A DNA stretch of 49,033 bases from the NCBI GenBank assembly GCA_031266095.1, contig JAISBR010000050.1, forward strand, positions 1 to 49,033, in the 5' to 3' direction. This stretch comes from Treponema sp. (lineage in GTDB: Bacteria; Spirochaetota; Spirochaetia; Treponematales; Breznakiellaceae). Below, piece by piece: positions 1-7,120 of the stretch (the first letter of the stretch is position 1; each line of letters starts with the position of its first letter). The notes beneath the pieces are model-generated. The model ran no database searches, was not told the origin of the DNA, and saw nothing but the letters and a program-made list of their open reading frames with translations. A program made the position numbers and the translations under genes.

Positions 1-1
1 A

Positions 2-24
2 CCCCCCCCCCCCCCCCCCCCCCC
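2..24. repeat. Homopolymeric C tract (23 bases)
   Basis: Twenty-three consecutive C residues sit at the left edge of the window, just before an AT-rich stretch and a C-terminal gene remnant. Long G/C homopolymers act as slippage-prone phase-variation tracts in some treponemes. An assembly or contig-end artefact is equally possible because the tract coincides with the window edge. Confidence 0.9.
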
Positions 25-36
25 GTGTATATATAG

Positions 37-426
37 CATAATTTCTACCAAAAATACCTCATCGCTGTTACTAATAGCGTCTTCCCAGGTCTCCGGAGCA
101 TATTCCAATATATCACCGGTTCGATCTGGACCCACGTCCCGGCGGTGGCGGGGTCGGAGGAGGAGGACCGCTCGGAGTTCGGGGTGCGGATATTCTGGGG
201 CATCCTGGGCGCGCCCACGGCGGCCGACAAGTTCCGCCTTTCTGATCTGCCTGAGACCTGCAGGGACCTGCCCCACTCCACTTTCACGCACCGCAAGCGG
301 TACCGCTTCGACTTTGACGGCGACAGCGGCAAAACTGTGTACTTCTGCCTGCGCTACGAGAACGAGAAGGGCGGTGAAGAAGGGGAGAGGCCTTTCGGCC
401 CGGTGTTTCAGGCGATTATTCCGTAA
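37..426 (+). pseudogene. C-terminal remnant of a treponemal hypothetical protein with a beta-rich tail
   Basis: The frame is open from just after a TAG at 34-36 to the TAA at 424-426. The only obvious start is a GTG at 145 with no ribosome binding site. The readable protein has WTHVP near its beginning and ends in a beta-rich segment (GKTVYFCLRYEN, then GPFGPVFQAIIP-like). That is typical of the C-terminus of a larger conserved family in Treponema and Bacteroidetes, in which a compact Ig/fibronectin-like domain closes the protein. The N-terminal part is missing, so I read this as a truncated gene or as a gene interrupted at the C tract on its left. Family assignment is from memory of the C-terminal pattern and is tentative. 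Confidence 0.4.
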
Positions 427-516
427 GATTAAGGAGGTGGTAATAGGGAAGAAAAAACAAACAGGAATACGGATATGGATACGCCCATTGATGCGTACAA
501 AATTAAGGAGAAGAAA

Positions 517-881
517 ATGGCAAACAAAATTCTTTGGAAACTGGCATTTTTTGTGCTGTTGGCATGGGTCTGTGTTACTATGGCAACGGCGGAATCAAAC
601 CGGGACATATTTGACAGTTGGATTGGGTCCCATTATAGCCAACTGAGCGGAAACATTCACGGCAAGGTGAGCTATACCAGCAATTCCGTAACCTATGACA
701 GCTCGTGGACTGAAACAAAATCAAGATATGTGTCTGCCCTGGGGACTACCTCTGGGGGCAAAGTATTGGTCCCCAGAGCAGGGCCAGAACTGAAACCTAT
801 CAAATACAGCACGAGCGGTGGGTTACCTTTTATTTTGACGGGAACGGCATGATAACCACCTGGCGCTCCTATGGCTGGTAA
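517..881 (+). pseudogene. Small secreted hypothetical protein, frameshifted near its C-terminus
   Basis: The ATG at 517 follows AAGGAG (505-510) and opens a clean signal peptide (MANKILWKLAFFVLLAWVC, cleavage after ATA-ES). The frame as sequenced stops at 850-852. A convincing C-terminus lies in other frames. KYWSPEQGQN is readable one frame over from about 755. ETYQIQHERW, then VTFYFDGNGMITTW and a final RSYGW, is readable in a third frame, ending at the TAA at 879-881. Removing one G from the run near 753-757 and one T near 794 would join all three parts into one protein of about 120 residues. The gene is therefore either a recent pseudogene or carries two sequencing indels. The function of this treponemal secreted family is unknown. 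Confidence 0.6.
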
Positions 882-1015
882 ATGTGAGGAGAACGGGAAT
901 GAAGAATATTTTTATAGTCCTTGCCGAAGAACCCGCTCACCGGTTCGAGGGGGAGCTTCGGGCGTAGGGGCGTTAATACCATAACGCTCATTCCTTAAAA
1001 GAAAGGAGACAGGAT

Positions 1016-2260
1016 ATGAAACGATTTGCACAGGTATGTTTCCTGCTGATCCTGACCGCCCGGTACGGATATACCAATGATTTTACCGACGAACTGCAAT
1101 GGCTTACCGTAGTAACCGCCTGCATCGGCCAGTATAACATGGCCCAGACCGGGGATTACACCGTCAAAGACCCGCAGGATTATTACCGCCCCAGCGACAT
1201 CCGCGAGTGGCTGGCCCGGCAGAGCGGCAGCCGGACCACGACCGCTACCTTTTACGGCATCTGCTTTGACTACGCGCAGTGGGCGTACAACACCATTTCC
1301 CAGGACCGGAGCCAATACGAGCGGCTGGGGATGAAACAAGGCGGCTGGTATATCGCCGGCGTGGGCGACAATCCCCGGCAGATAACCCTGTACGACCCGG
1401 CAGCGCGGGATAAGGCTACGGTGACCATGAACGGCGTACCTCTCAAGGAAAATTCCCGGCAGAACGTCCGCGCCCACAGCGACGCGAAAAATCACGCCTG
1501 GCTCTGGGTCTACGGAAACGACGGCACGATCTACTGGCTCGACCCCACCTGGACGGACAACACCGGCTACGTGTGGTGGGGTATCGTACAGAACGGCGAG
1601 GAAACCCAAATCCGCCCCTCGGCGGAGTATTGTATGGTAACGCTCCCCAACGCCGCCGCTTTTGAGGATTTAACCAAGGGTTATGCGAATTATCAATACG
1701 AGATGACCGACCTGTCCATCGCGGATTATACCGCCGCCCTCGAGAAGGATCCCAACAACGCCCTGATATATTCCAATCGCGGTGTCGCGTATGCCGATAT
1801 AAGCGACTATGACCGGGCCTTCGCGGACTGTAACCGGGCGATAGAGCTGGCCCCCAATCTAAGCTATGTGTATTACAACCGGGGCGTTGCGTATTACTAC
1901 AGGAGCGACAAAAACTACTATGACCGGGCTATTGCGGACTTTAGCCAGGCAATCAGGCTCGACCCGTATTTTGCCCTTGCGTATCACCGGCGAGGCCTTA
2001 TGTATACCAGCAAAACGGACTTTGACCGGGCTGTCGCGGATCTTACCCAGGCGATCAGCCTGAGCCCCAGTAATCTCGATGCGTATAATTCCCGCGGTGT
2101 TGCGTATCGCCGCAGAGGCGACGCTTCCCGTTCCAATGAAGCCCGGGCCGCCGACTACAACCGGGCCGTCGCGGATTTTGAGGTGGTACTGCGGGTGATT
2201 CCGAATGATGTTACCGCCAGAAGCAATCTTGTAATGATCCGCCGCGCCCGGGGGTATTAG
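1016..2260 (+). CDS. Secreted transglutaminase-like protein with C-terminal TPR repeats
   Basis: The protein has 414 residues and starts at an ATG preceded by AAAGGAG. It has a short signal peptide (MKRFAQVCFLLILTA). The middle carries a papain-like/transglutaminase-type triad pattern: Cys in GICFDYAQWAYN (about residue 83), His in KNHAWLWVYGNDG (about 162) and Asp in IYWLDPTW (about 177). From about residue 225 there are five tetratricopeptide units (for example YSNRGVAYADISDYDRAFADCNRAIELAP). The architecture suggests an exported thiol enzyme, or an inactive relative, that docks partners through TPRs. The substrate cannot be told from sequence. A fragment of a paralogue lies at about 3466-3545, so this family has been duplicated locally. 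Confidence 0.8.
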   Translation: MKRFAQVCFLLILTARYGYTNDFTDELQWLTVVTACIGQYNMAQTGDYTVKDPQDYYRPSDIREWLARQSGSRTTTATFYGICFDYAQWAYNTISQDRSQYERLGMKQGGWYIAGVGDNPRQITLYDPAARDKATVTMNGVPLKENSRQNVRAHSDAKNHAWLWVYGNDGTIYWLDPTWTDNTGYVWWGIVQNGEETQIRPSAEYCMVTLPNAAAFEDLTKGYANYQYEMTDLSIADYTAALEKDPNNALIYSNRGVAYADISDYDRAFADCNRAIELAPNLSYVYYNRGVAYYYRSDKNYYDRAIADFSQAIRLDPYFALAYHRRGLMYTSKTDFDRAVADLTQAISLSPSNLDAYNSRGVAYRRRGDASRSNEARAADYNRAVADFEVVLRVIPNDVTARSNLVMIRRARGY

Positions 2261-2371
2261 GCAGAGGATTGTTTATGGATGAAGGATTTGAAAAAAGAGG
2301 TAACGCAAAAGGTGACACTATAGGCGTTCACTCAAATTGTATGGCGGGATAGACCGCGAAGGAGATTTTCT

Positions 2372-3457
2372 ATGAAGAAGGGTAAATTTTTTGCATTGGG
2401 AATGTTGGCGCTGACATTCGGGATAATTGCGGGCGGGCTGCCGGGATGTGCCATATTGGGAGCGGCGCTTAATCCGGCGGCTGGGGGATCGGCAGGATCG
2501 GCGGGCGCGGCAGTTCCGGCGGGCGGGCCCGGCATCTATATGTCAGGCTGGGATGATTCCATACCGGTCTACTGGAAGGATGATGTGCGTATCGAACTGC
2601 CAAGAACGTATACTGGTTACGCACAGGCCATCGCGGTGGCCGGAAACGACTTGTATATAGCCGGCTTGTCCAACGGAAGACCTGTTTACTGGAAAAACGG
2701 CGATCAGAATGTCCTGCCCGGTGGTACCAACGCGCTGGCTATCGCTGTAACCGGAAGGGACGTGTACGTTGCGGGCACCAACTATGAAGGAAAGGCGCCA
2801 AACGGATTGCTGGTCCCGGTTTACTGGAAAAACGGTACGTTCTACAAATTGCCGGCCGTTGGCAGCGAAACTGTATCAGGAGCTTCGGCAAAAACCATTG
2901 CCATAGCGGGAAACGACGTGTATATCGCCGGCATTAACGGCCATCGCGCGGTCTATTGGAAGAACGGCGAGCGTCACGAACTGCCGCAGACCGCGGGTAC
3001 TGATGGGTACGCGAGTGTACAGGCCATCGCTATTGCCGGAAACGATGTGTATATGGCGGGTTATGACTCTCCGGCCGGCAAAAACGGTATTGCCGTCTAC
3101 TGGAAAAACGGCGAGCGCGTGGTCTTGCCAACCACCGGCAAAGAAGCCGCTGCCTATGCCATCGCCGTTGCCGGAAGCGATGTGTACGTTGCCGGTACGG
3201 ACGGTCAGGCCCGGCCCGTCCCCGTTTACTGGAAAAACGGCGCCCGCTACGAACTGCCGATGATCAGCAAGGATACGGGCAAAGCAACCGCAATCGCGGT
3301 GGACGGCGGGGACGTGTATATTGCCGGCGCGGACGGCGGTTATCCTGACACCGTTACCGTCTACTGGAAAAACGGCGAACGTATCGAATTGCCGAATACC
3401 ATTGACAGCCTTGACGGCGCGGGCGGCGATGTTACGGGCATCGTCATAGTACGGTAA
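2372..3457 (+). CDS. Lipoprotein with seven YWKNG repeats, probable beta-propeller
   Basis: The protein has 361 residues. The ATG follows GAAGGAG by seven bases. The N-terminus is a lipoprotein signal with lipobox LPGC (acylated Cys at 26), followed by a Gly/Ala/Ser-rich linker. The rest consists of repeats of about 45 residues. Each has VYWKNG, a short spacer ending in LP, and then an AIAVAGNDVYIAG-like strand pair. I count seven VYWK-type motifs (the first is degenerate, VYWKDD) and six AIA.AG.DVY.AG motifs, which fits one seven-bladed propeller. It is likely displayed on the cell envelope. The near-identical repeats invite copy-number change by recombination. The ligand is unknown. Confidence 0.8.
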   Translation: MKKGKFFALGMLALTFGIIAGGLPGCAILGAALNPAAGGSAGSAGAAVPAGGPGIYMSGWDDSIPVYWKDDVRIELPRTYTGYAQAIAVAGNDLYIAGLSNGRPVYWKNGDQNVLPGGTNALAIAVTGRDVYVAGTNYEGKAPNGLLVPVYWKNGTFYKLPAVGSETVSGASAKTIAIAGNDVYIAGINGHRAVYWKNGERHELPQTAGTDGYASVQAIAIAGNDVYMAGYDSPAGKNGIAVYWKNGERVVLPTTGKEAAAYAIAVAGSDVYVAGTDGQARPVPVYWKNGARYELPMISKDTGKATAIAVDGGDVYIAGADGGYPDTVTVYWKNGERIELPNTIDSLDGAGGDVTGIVIVR

Positions 3458-3465
3458 AGTCATGA

Positions 3466-3653
3466 ATACCCGTCGATGCTGCTATTGCATGATAACGCTC
3501 CCCAGCGGTTTCGCCTTTGAGGATTTTAATAACGGCTATTATGAAAGCGTAACGAGGGTAACTAAAAACGTTCCTGACACTGTAAAAATTTTGTATGGCA
3601 TTAGTTTTGTGCCAATATTTTGTTTTTTAGGAAATGGAGGTATAGGGTTATGA
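3466..3653 (+). pseudogene. Remnant of a second transglutaminase/TPR paralogue
   Basis: Bases 3483-3542 align without gaps to 1628-1687 of the transglutaminase/TPR gene upstream, with about 44 of 60 positions identical. The encoded CMITLPSGFAFEDFNNGYYE corresponds to CMVTLPNAAAFEDLTKGYAN of that protein. The segment is the junction between the enzyme-like domain and the TPRs. Neither the enzyme triad before it nor TPRs after it are present. The short open frame has no convincing ribosome binding site and overlaps the next gene. I read it as a leftover from a deleted tandem duplicate. Confidence 0.6.
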
Positions 3654-4246
3654 AAAGTAGTTTTTTATTTGCAGCCGGTTTGTTTGTTGTTGCGGTAACA
3701 TTTGGGTCTTGTGCCACCCAGGTATATCTAAATGCCGCCGGCGAGCCATTTGAGCGTTCCTCGTTTTCCCTGTTTGGTCAAAAAACCGACCATTTCACGG
3801 AAAAAGTAGAAACAGGGAGGGAGGTCATAAGTGAAAGGATAATTGAAGAAGACAGGTTTGAACAGCAAATAACTAATCAGGCGGCAATTAATGCCGCCAC
3901 ACAACAGCGGACCGCTGAAGAAAGGGCACAGGAACGCTGGTTTCAGGATGGCAGGAATTATCGGGCTGCCTTTGAAAGCAAATATAGCGACCCTATTGCA
4001 AGAATGGCGGCAACAAATAACGATCAGCGCTATCAATATTACATGAATTCTCGCAATGCTCCTGCTGTTACCACCACAATCCCGCAGCCCCAATACACAA
4101 AGATTAAGGTAGGTGTTAATCGAATAAAGGTTATACGATACCGGATTCAATATCAAATAACGACATATTATCTTGAATCCACGGGTAAACTACCGACTGT
4201 AGAGACTACCGTTGAAGAAACGGAGGAGAGAGGGACGGTCAGCTAA
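3650..4246 (+). CDS. Hypothetical lipoprotein
   Basis: I chose the ATG at 3650 (198 residues) because GGAGG lies at 3636-3640 and the protein then begins with a standard lipoprotein signal, MKSSFLFAAGLFVVAVTFGSC (lipobox FGSC, Cys 21). The in-frame ATG at 3620 would add ten residues ahead of the signal. The mature part is polar and rich in Glu, Arg, Gln and Asn, and is probably helical from residues 55 to 110 (REVISERIIEEDRFEQQ...). A Tyr/Ile/Lys-rich strand segment follows, then a Thr/Glu-rich tail. No known domain is recognised. The base composition is lower in GC than that of the neighbours. Confidence 0.7.
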   Translation: MKSSFLFAAGLFVVAVTFGSCATQVYLNAAGEPFERSSFSLFGQKTDHFTEKVETGREVISERIIEEDRFEQQITNQAAINAATQQRTAEERAQERWFQDGRNYRAAFESKYSDPIARMAATNNDQRYQYYMNSRNAPAVTTTIPQPQYTKIKVGVNRIKVIRYRIQYQITTYYLESTGKLPTVETTVEETEERGTVS

Positions 4247-4406
4247 AAGGCGTTTCCTGGGGGCGCAGGCGGTGATCGCAGGCGACTTTTCACGCTTCGC
4301 CACAATTTCAGCCAGCTTTCCATCCGGGCGGGGGACCTGCACTCCCTGGCAGGCGGTTATCCCGGTCCGGATCACCGGACGCCGGTCTGCGCAAAGAATT
4401 ATAATT

Positions 4407-4489
4407 TGCCGGGAACGAGACTTGAACTCGTACCCCCTTGCGGGGAGGGGATTTTAAGTCCCCGATGTCTACCATTCCATCATCCCGGC
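4407..4489 (-). tRNA. tRNA-Leu (anticodon TAA)
   Basis: On the minus strand the acceptor GCCGGGA pairs with TCCCGGC, followed by discriminator A. The anticodon arm reads GGGGA-CTTAAAA-TCCCC, giving anticodon TAA. A long variable arm (CCCC GCAA GGGG) marks a class II tRNA. The T arm reads GAG-TTCAAGT-CTC. CCA is not encoded. The total is 83 nucleotides. Confidence 0.93.
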
Positions 4490-4560
4490 GGGTAGTTATA
4501 TGGCAAAACCGCGTAAATTCGAGTCCACCGATACTATAATTAGTTATCGGCAGACTACCC
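4490..4560. other. Inverted-repeat element adjoining tRNA-Leu
   Basis: A 71-base segment is bounded by a perfect 7-bp inverted repeat (GGGTAGT at 4490-4496, ACTACCC at 4554-4560). It contains an inner 6-bp inverted repeat (CCGATA 4528-4533, TATCGG 4545-4550). It abuts the 5' end of the tRNA gene. Neither strand folds into a complete tRNA by eye. It could be a degenerate tRNA, a small structured RNA or a regulatory hairpin upstream of the tRNA. Confidence 0.35.
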
Positions 4561-4721
4561 CAAAAATTCAATCAAGTAAACACGTATCTTGTCGCTTACG
4601 CCTTTGCTCATGGAGATAGTATAACATACTTTTGTCTTGCCGGGGGAAATATCAGGGCCGTCCTTACTTTTTGGACAGCCGCCTGACCCAGCCGACAATG
4701 GGGAATACGCTGCCCGCGGTT

Positions 4722-5096
4722 TTACTCAACAGCCCGGCCGCCGGGACGGAGGCCTTCCGTACCGTTGCGATATACCCGGCGGGGTATGAAGCCTTGCGGC
4801 AGGTAGCAGTGGATAAGGGCCCGGACGGTACGTTCCAGGCAGCCCTGGGTTTCGGCTTCCCGAACCGCGAAAAGGGCCAGATCCGCTGCCCGGCCGGACT
4901 GGCGCAGGGCCGTGGCGGGATTAAGCGCGGTGAGGTCCGCCGTTACCGAAAAAACCAGGGAGACAATATCCGCTTCTTCCAGATTGTTCTGCGTGCACAA
5001 TGCATCGTAGAGTAGAACGACCTGTTTGCGGATGTCCTCAGCCTCATTCAGACATTGGACAGCCCCCCGCAGGGCATACAGCCTTTTTTCGCTCAT
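4722..5096 (-). CDS. aroH: Monofunctional chorismate mutase, AroH type
   Basis: The protein has 124 residues, close to the 127 of the Bacillus subtilis enzyme. It converts chorismate to prephenate, the branch step to phenylalanine and tyrosine, as a trimeric cytoplasmic enzyme. The family landmarks are LYALRGAVQC with the N-terminal active-site Arg, DLTALNPATALRQSG with the next Arg, AVREAETQGCLERTVR containing the catalytic Glu and Arg, and VYRNG followed by LRP at the C-terminus. The start overlaps the stop of the membrane-protein gene by four bases (ATGA), so translation is probably coupled. No other aromatic amino acid genes lie nearby. Confidence 0.92.
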   Translation of the reverse strand: MSEKRLYALRGAVQCLNEAEDIRKQVVLLYDALCTQNNLEEADIVSLVFSVTADLTALNPATALRQSGRAADLALFAVREAETQGCLERTVRALIHCYLPQGFIPRRVYRNGTEGLRPGGRAVE

Positions 5097-5455
5097 CCGT
5101 TTCCCCCTGCCGTAACGACAATAAACGAGTTCAGAAGCACCAGGACTATGCCCAGAATTCCGGTTAATACATAGAGTCCTATACCCAGCAAATGCCGGAA
5201 CCGGGGTTCATGAATCATCAGCCGGACGCTGAAACCCAGGGCGCAGAAGGAGAACAGTATCAGAAACAGCGACAGATACTGCAATATCCTGAGGATAAAA
5301 AACTGAAGCTCATCGGAAAACCCCCGCTCCGTCATATTGCCTATCATATATAGTATAAGCGCGACAACTGAAAGGGCGAAACTGAGGATAACCCCCCCTT
5401 GTACCAGCCATGGTACGCGGGGGAACCATGTTTTCCGATCGCCTGAATTATACAT
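5093..5455 (-). CDS. Small integral membrane protein of unknown function
   Basis: Three strong transmembrane segments can be seen: WLVQGGVILSFALSVVALILY, then LQYLSLFLILFSFCALGFSV, and a C-terminal pair-like segment GIGLYVLTGILGIVLVLLNS. I place the start at the ATG at 5455 (120 residues). This leaves the divergent promoter at 5523-5550 outside the coding region. The frame stays open upstream, with ATGs at 5557 and 5584 that would overlap the start of the divergent gene, so the true N-terminus is uncertain. The four-base overlap with aroH makes a two-gene unit. No family is recognised. Confidence 0.6.
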   Translation of the reverse strand: MYNSGDRKTWFPRVPWLVQGGVILSFALSVVALILYMIGNMTERGFSDELQFFILRILQYLSLFLILFSFCALGFSVRLMIHEPRFRHLLGIGLYVLTGILGIVLVLLNSFIVVTAGGNG

Positions 5456-5522
5456 ATCCCAATTCCCGCTTCTTAGAATATTTCCCAAATCACCTGTTTT
5501 TGTAAACGCCTCTGTTGCCAAA

Positions 5523-5550
5523 TTGACGTTATATACACTATTATTATAAT
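5523..5550 (+). promoter_or_regulatory. Sigma-70 promoter placing the transcript start at the 5556 ATG
   Basis: The -35 box is TTGACG (5523-5528), the spacer is 16 bases, and the -10 box is TATAAT (5545-5550). Only five bases separate the -10 box from the ATG at 5556. Normal initiation 6-7 bases downstream would start the RNA at or next to the A of the start codon. No Shine-Dalgarno sequence is present. Confidence 0.65.
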
Positions 5551-5555
5551 ACGCC

Positions 5556-6368
5556 ATGAAGAAGTTTTTTATCACTTTGTTCATCCTTATTATCCTGGGG
5601 GGTCTTGCCTTCTTTTTCGGCTGGCCTCAACTCAAAGTCCCTCCGGGCGCTTATGGGATTGTACGCTCAAAAACCCACGGTGTCGATCCCCGTCTGGTTC
5701 GGGCGGGGGAATTCCGCTGGCTCTGGTACATGCTGATCCCTACTAATACGGAAGTAGCGGTACTCCGCGTTGAACCGGTTCATCATAGCCTTAACGCCGG
5801 GAATACCCTGCCTTCGGGCAGTACCTACGCGACTTTCGCGGGGATTCCCGCAGACTTTTCCTGGGAGATTAAGGCCTCCCTGTCCTTCACGATAAATCCC
5901 GATGCCCTGGTCACGCTGGTCTCTGATAATAATATCGGCAGCCAGGATGAACTGGACGCGTATGAACAAGGGATCGCCGAAAAAATGGAAGCTTTTATCC
6001 TGCGCCGCCTTGGCTCTGGGGAGGCTGACGCCCGGCAATTGGAAGAAATCCTCAAAACAGGTTCCAGTCCGGAGCTGGAGAGGGAGCTTCATGCGCAATT
6101 TCCCGGTACAGACCATGTTTCCTGTCTGGTAACCGCCGCGAAATTCCCCGACTTTGCTCTCTACAATCAGATCCGCGGCCTCTATGAGGATTTTATCGCC
6201 AGGCAGCGGGAATACACGTCTTCAGCCCTTGCTCAACAAGCGGAAAACCGGATTGACACACAATTACGTTTTGATGAACTGGAACAATACGGGGCACTGC
6301 TCGTAAAATACCCTGTTTTGCTTGATTATCTCGCTCTTGAACGGGGAATTCTCCGAAAATCAGAGTAA
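5556..6368 (+). CDS. Membrane-anchored SPFH/band 7-like protein
   Basis: The protein has 270 residues. It begins with a signal anchor (MKKFFITLFILIILGGLAFFFGW). A band 7-like entry follows, VPPGAYGIVRSKTHGVDPRLVRAGEFRWLWYMLIP, resembling the usual GE.GVV.R.G...L.PG pattern of SPFH proteins. A beta/alpha region and a C-terminal helical part from about residue 200 (YEDFIARQREYTSSALAQQAE) suggest oligomerisation at the membrane. Such proteins organise membrane microdomains or protease complexes, but no partner is evident here. The start follows the hydrophobic anchor logic. The promoter geometry suggests a leaderless mRNA. Confidence 0.65.
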   Translation: MKKFFITLFILIILGGLAFFFGWPQLKVPPGAYGIVRSKTHGVDPRLVRAGEFRWLWYMLIPTNTEVAVLRVEPVHHSLNAGNTLPSGSTYATFAGIPADFSWEIKASLSFTINPDALVTLVSDNNIGSQDELDAYEQGIAEKMEAFILRRLGSGEADARQLEEILKTGSSPELERELHAQFPGTDHVSCLVTAAKFPDFALYNQIRGLYEDFIARQREYTSSALAQQAENRIDTQLRFDELEQYGALLVKYPVLLDYLALERGILRKSE

Positions 6369-6443
6369 CTCCAGGTCCTTGACGTTTGTTGTTAGTATAT
6401 AAGGGGCTCTAAAACCGTAATTAGGGGGTTCCCATATAACGCC

Positions 6444-6463
6444 TTATGCGGTATACTGCATAA
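6444..6463. promoter_or_regulatory. Inverted repeat framing a -10 box, possible operator
   Basis: TTATGC (6444-6449) and GCATAA (6458-6463) form a perfect inverted repeat around a -10-like TATACT at 6452-6457. The element lies 23 bases before the start codon of the outer-membrane gene and before its AAGGAG site. The placement suggests a repressor-binding site over the core promoter. No good -35 box was found. Confidence 0.35.
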
Positions 6464-6485
6464 ATAGATTTAAGGAGCTCTGCGT

Positions 6486-7109
6486 ATGCGAATGGCATGG
6501 GCCTTTTTGTTAATACTGTTGTTGTGTATGGGAGGATTAGGGGGGATGCTCTACGCGCAAGAGGATGAAGAAATCCCGATTGAATCTGATTGGGATATTT
6601 ACGCGCCGGAGTTCTATTCACGGGGAGATCAAACCTTCATTATCTCTCTGGGGGTGATTGTCCCCACACTCTTTTTTAACCAGGGTAATATGATTGATCA
6701 TAATTTTTCCCCTCCTATAGGCGGTACCGGCTCATTGGCGTACAACTATTATATTGACTCCCACGTAAGTCTGGGCGGGGAGATCGGCGGGATGTTTAAC
6801 TATACGGTGGCGGAGAGTACTGTTTTTATTATTCCCATAGGGTTTCGGGTAGGTTATCAGTTTATATACCAGCGTTTTGAACTCCCGCTTACGGTTACGG
6901 CGGGTTTTGCCCCCCAGCGTTACCTCGATCTGGGTTACTTTGGTTTTTTTGTGAAAGCGGGTGCCGCATTGTATTACAGATTCAATCCGGACTGGTCTTT
7001 TGGCGTAAATGCCAACTGGGGTTGGTTCCCGCAGTGGACTAGAGATCCCGAGAAAGATGTACACGGGAATATAGTGGATGTCACTATTGCCGTCCGTTAT
7101 CATTTTTAA
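6486..7109 (+). CDS. Outer-membrane beta-barrel protein, TP0733-like
   Basis: The protein has 207 residues. The ATG follows AAGGAG by nine bases. The signal peptide ends at LYAQ-ED. The mature protein is made of alternating amphipathic strands (TFIISLGVIVPTLFF, FGFFVKAGAALYYRF) and ends in the barrel signature AVRYHF with C-terminal Phe. The motif DWDIYAPEFYSRGDQTF and the NFSPPIGGTGSLAYNYY segment match what I recall of the conserved treponemal OmpW-like protein TP0733. It is an eight-stranded barrel by length. It is followed 11 bases later by a lipoprotein gene, probably co-transcribed. Confidence 0.75.
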   Translation: MRMAWAFLLILLLCMGGLGGMLYAQEDEEIPIESDWDIYAPEFYSRGDQTFIISLGVIVPTLFFNQGNMIDHNFSPPIGGTGSLAYNYYIDSHVSLGGEIGGMFNYTVAESTVFIIPIGFRVGYQFIYQRFELPLTVTAGFAPQRYLDLGYFGFFVKAGAALYYRFNPDWSFGVNANWGWFPQWTRDPEKDVHGNIVDVTIAVRYHF

Positions 7110-7120
7110 GGGAGGCAGCG

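Noticed and set aside
899..967. 22-residue open frame starting MKNIFIVLAEEP
   Set aside because: It has a fair ribosome site (GAGGAGAACGGG), but the hydrophobic start breaks off at once and ends after 22 residues. It is more likely the stub of a decayed secreted-protein gene than a working one.
2275..2352. 25-residue open frame between the transglutaminase and propeller genes
   Set aside because: There is no clear ribosome site, no recognisable composition, and its length is expected by chance.
4490..4560. A second tRNA beside tRNA-Leu
   Set aside because: The closing stem fits, but neither strand gives anticodon and T arms of the right length.
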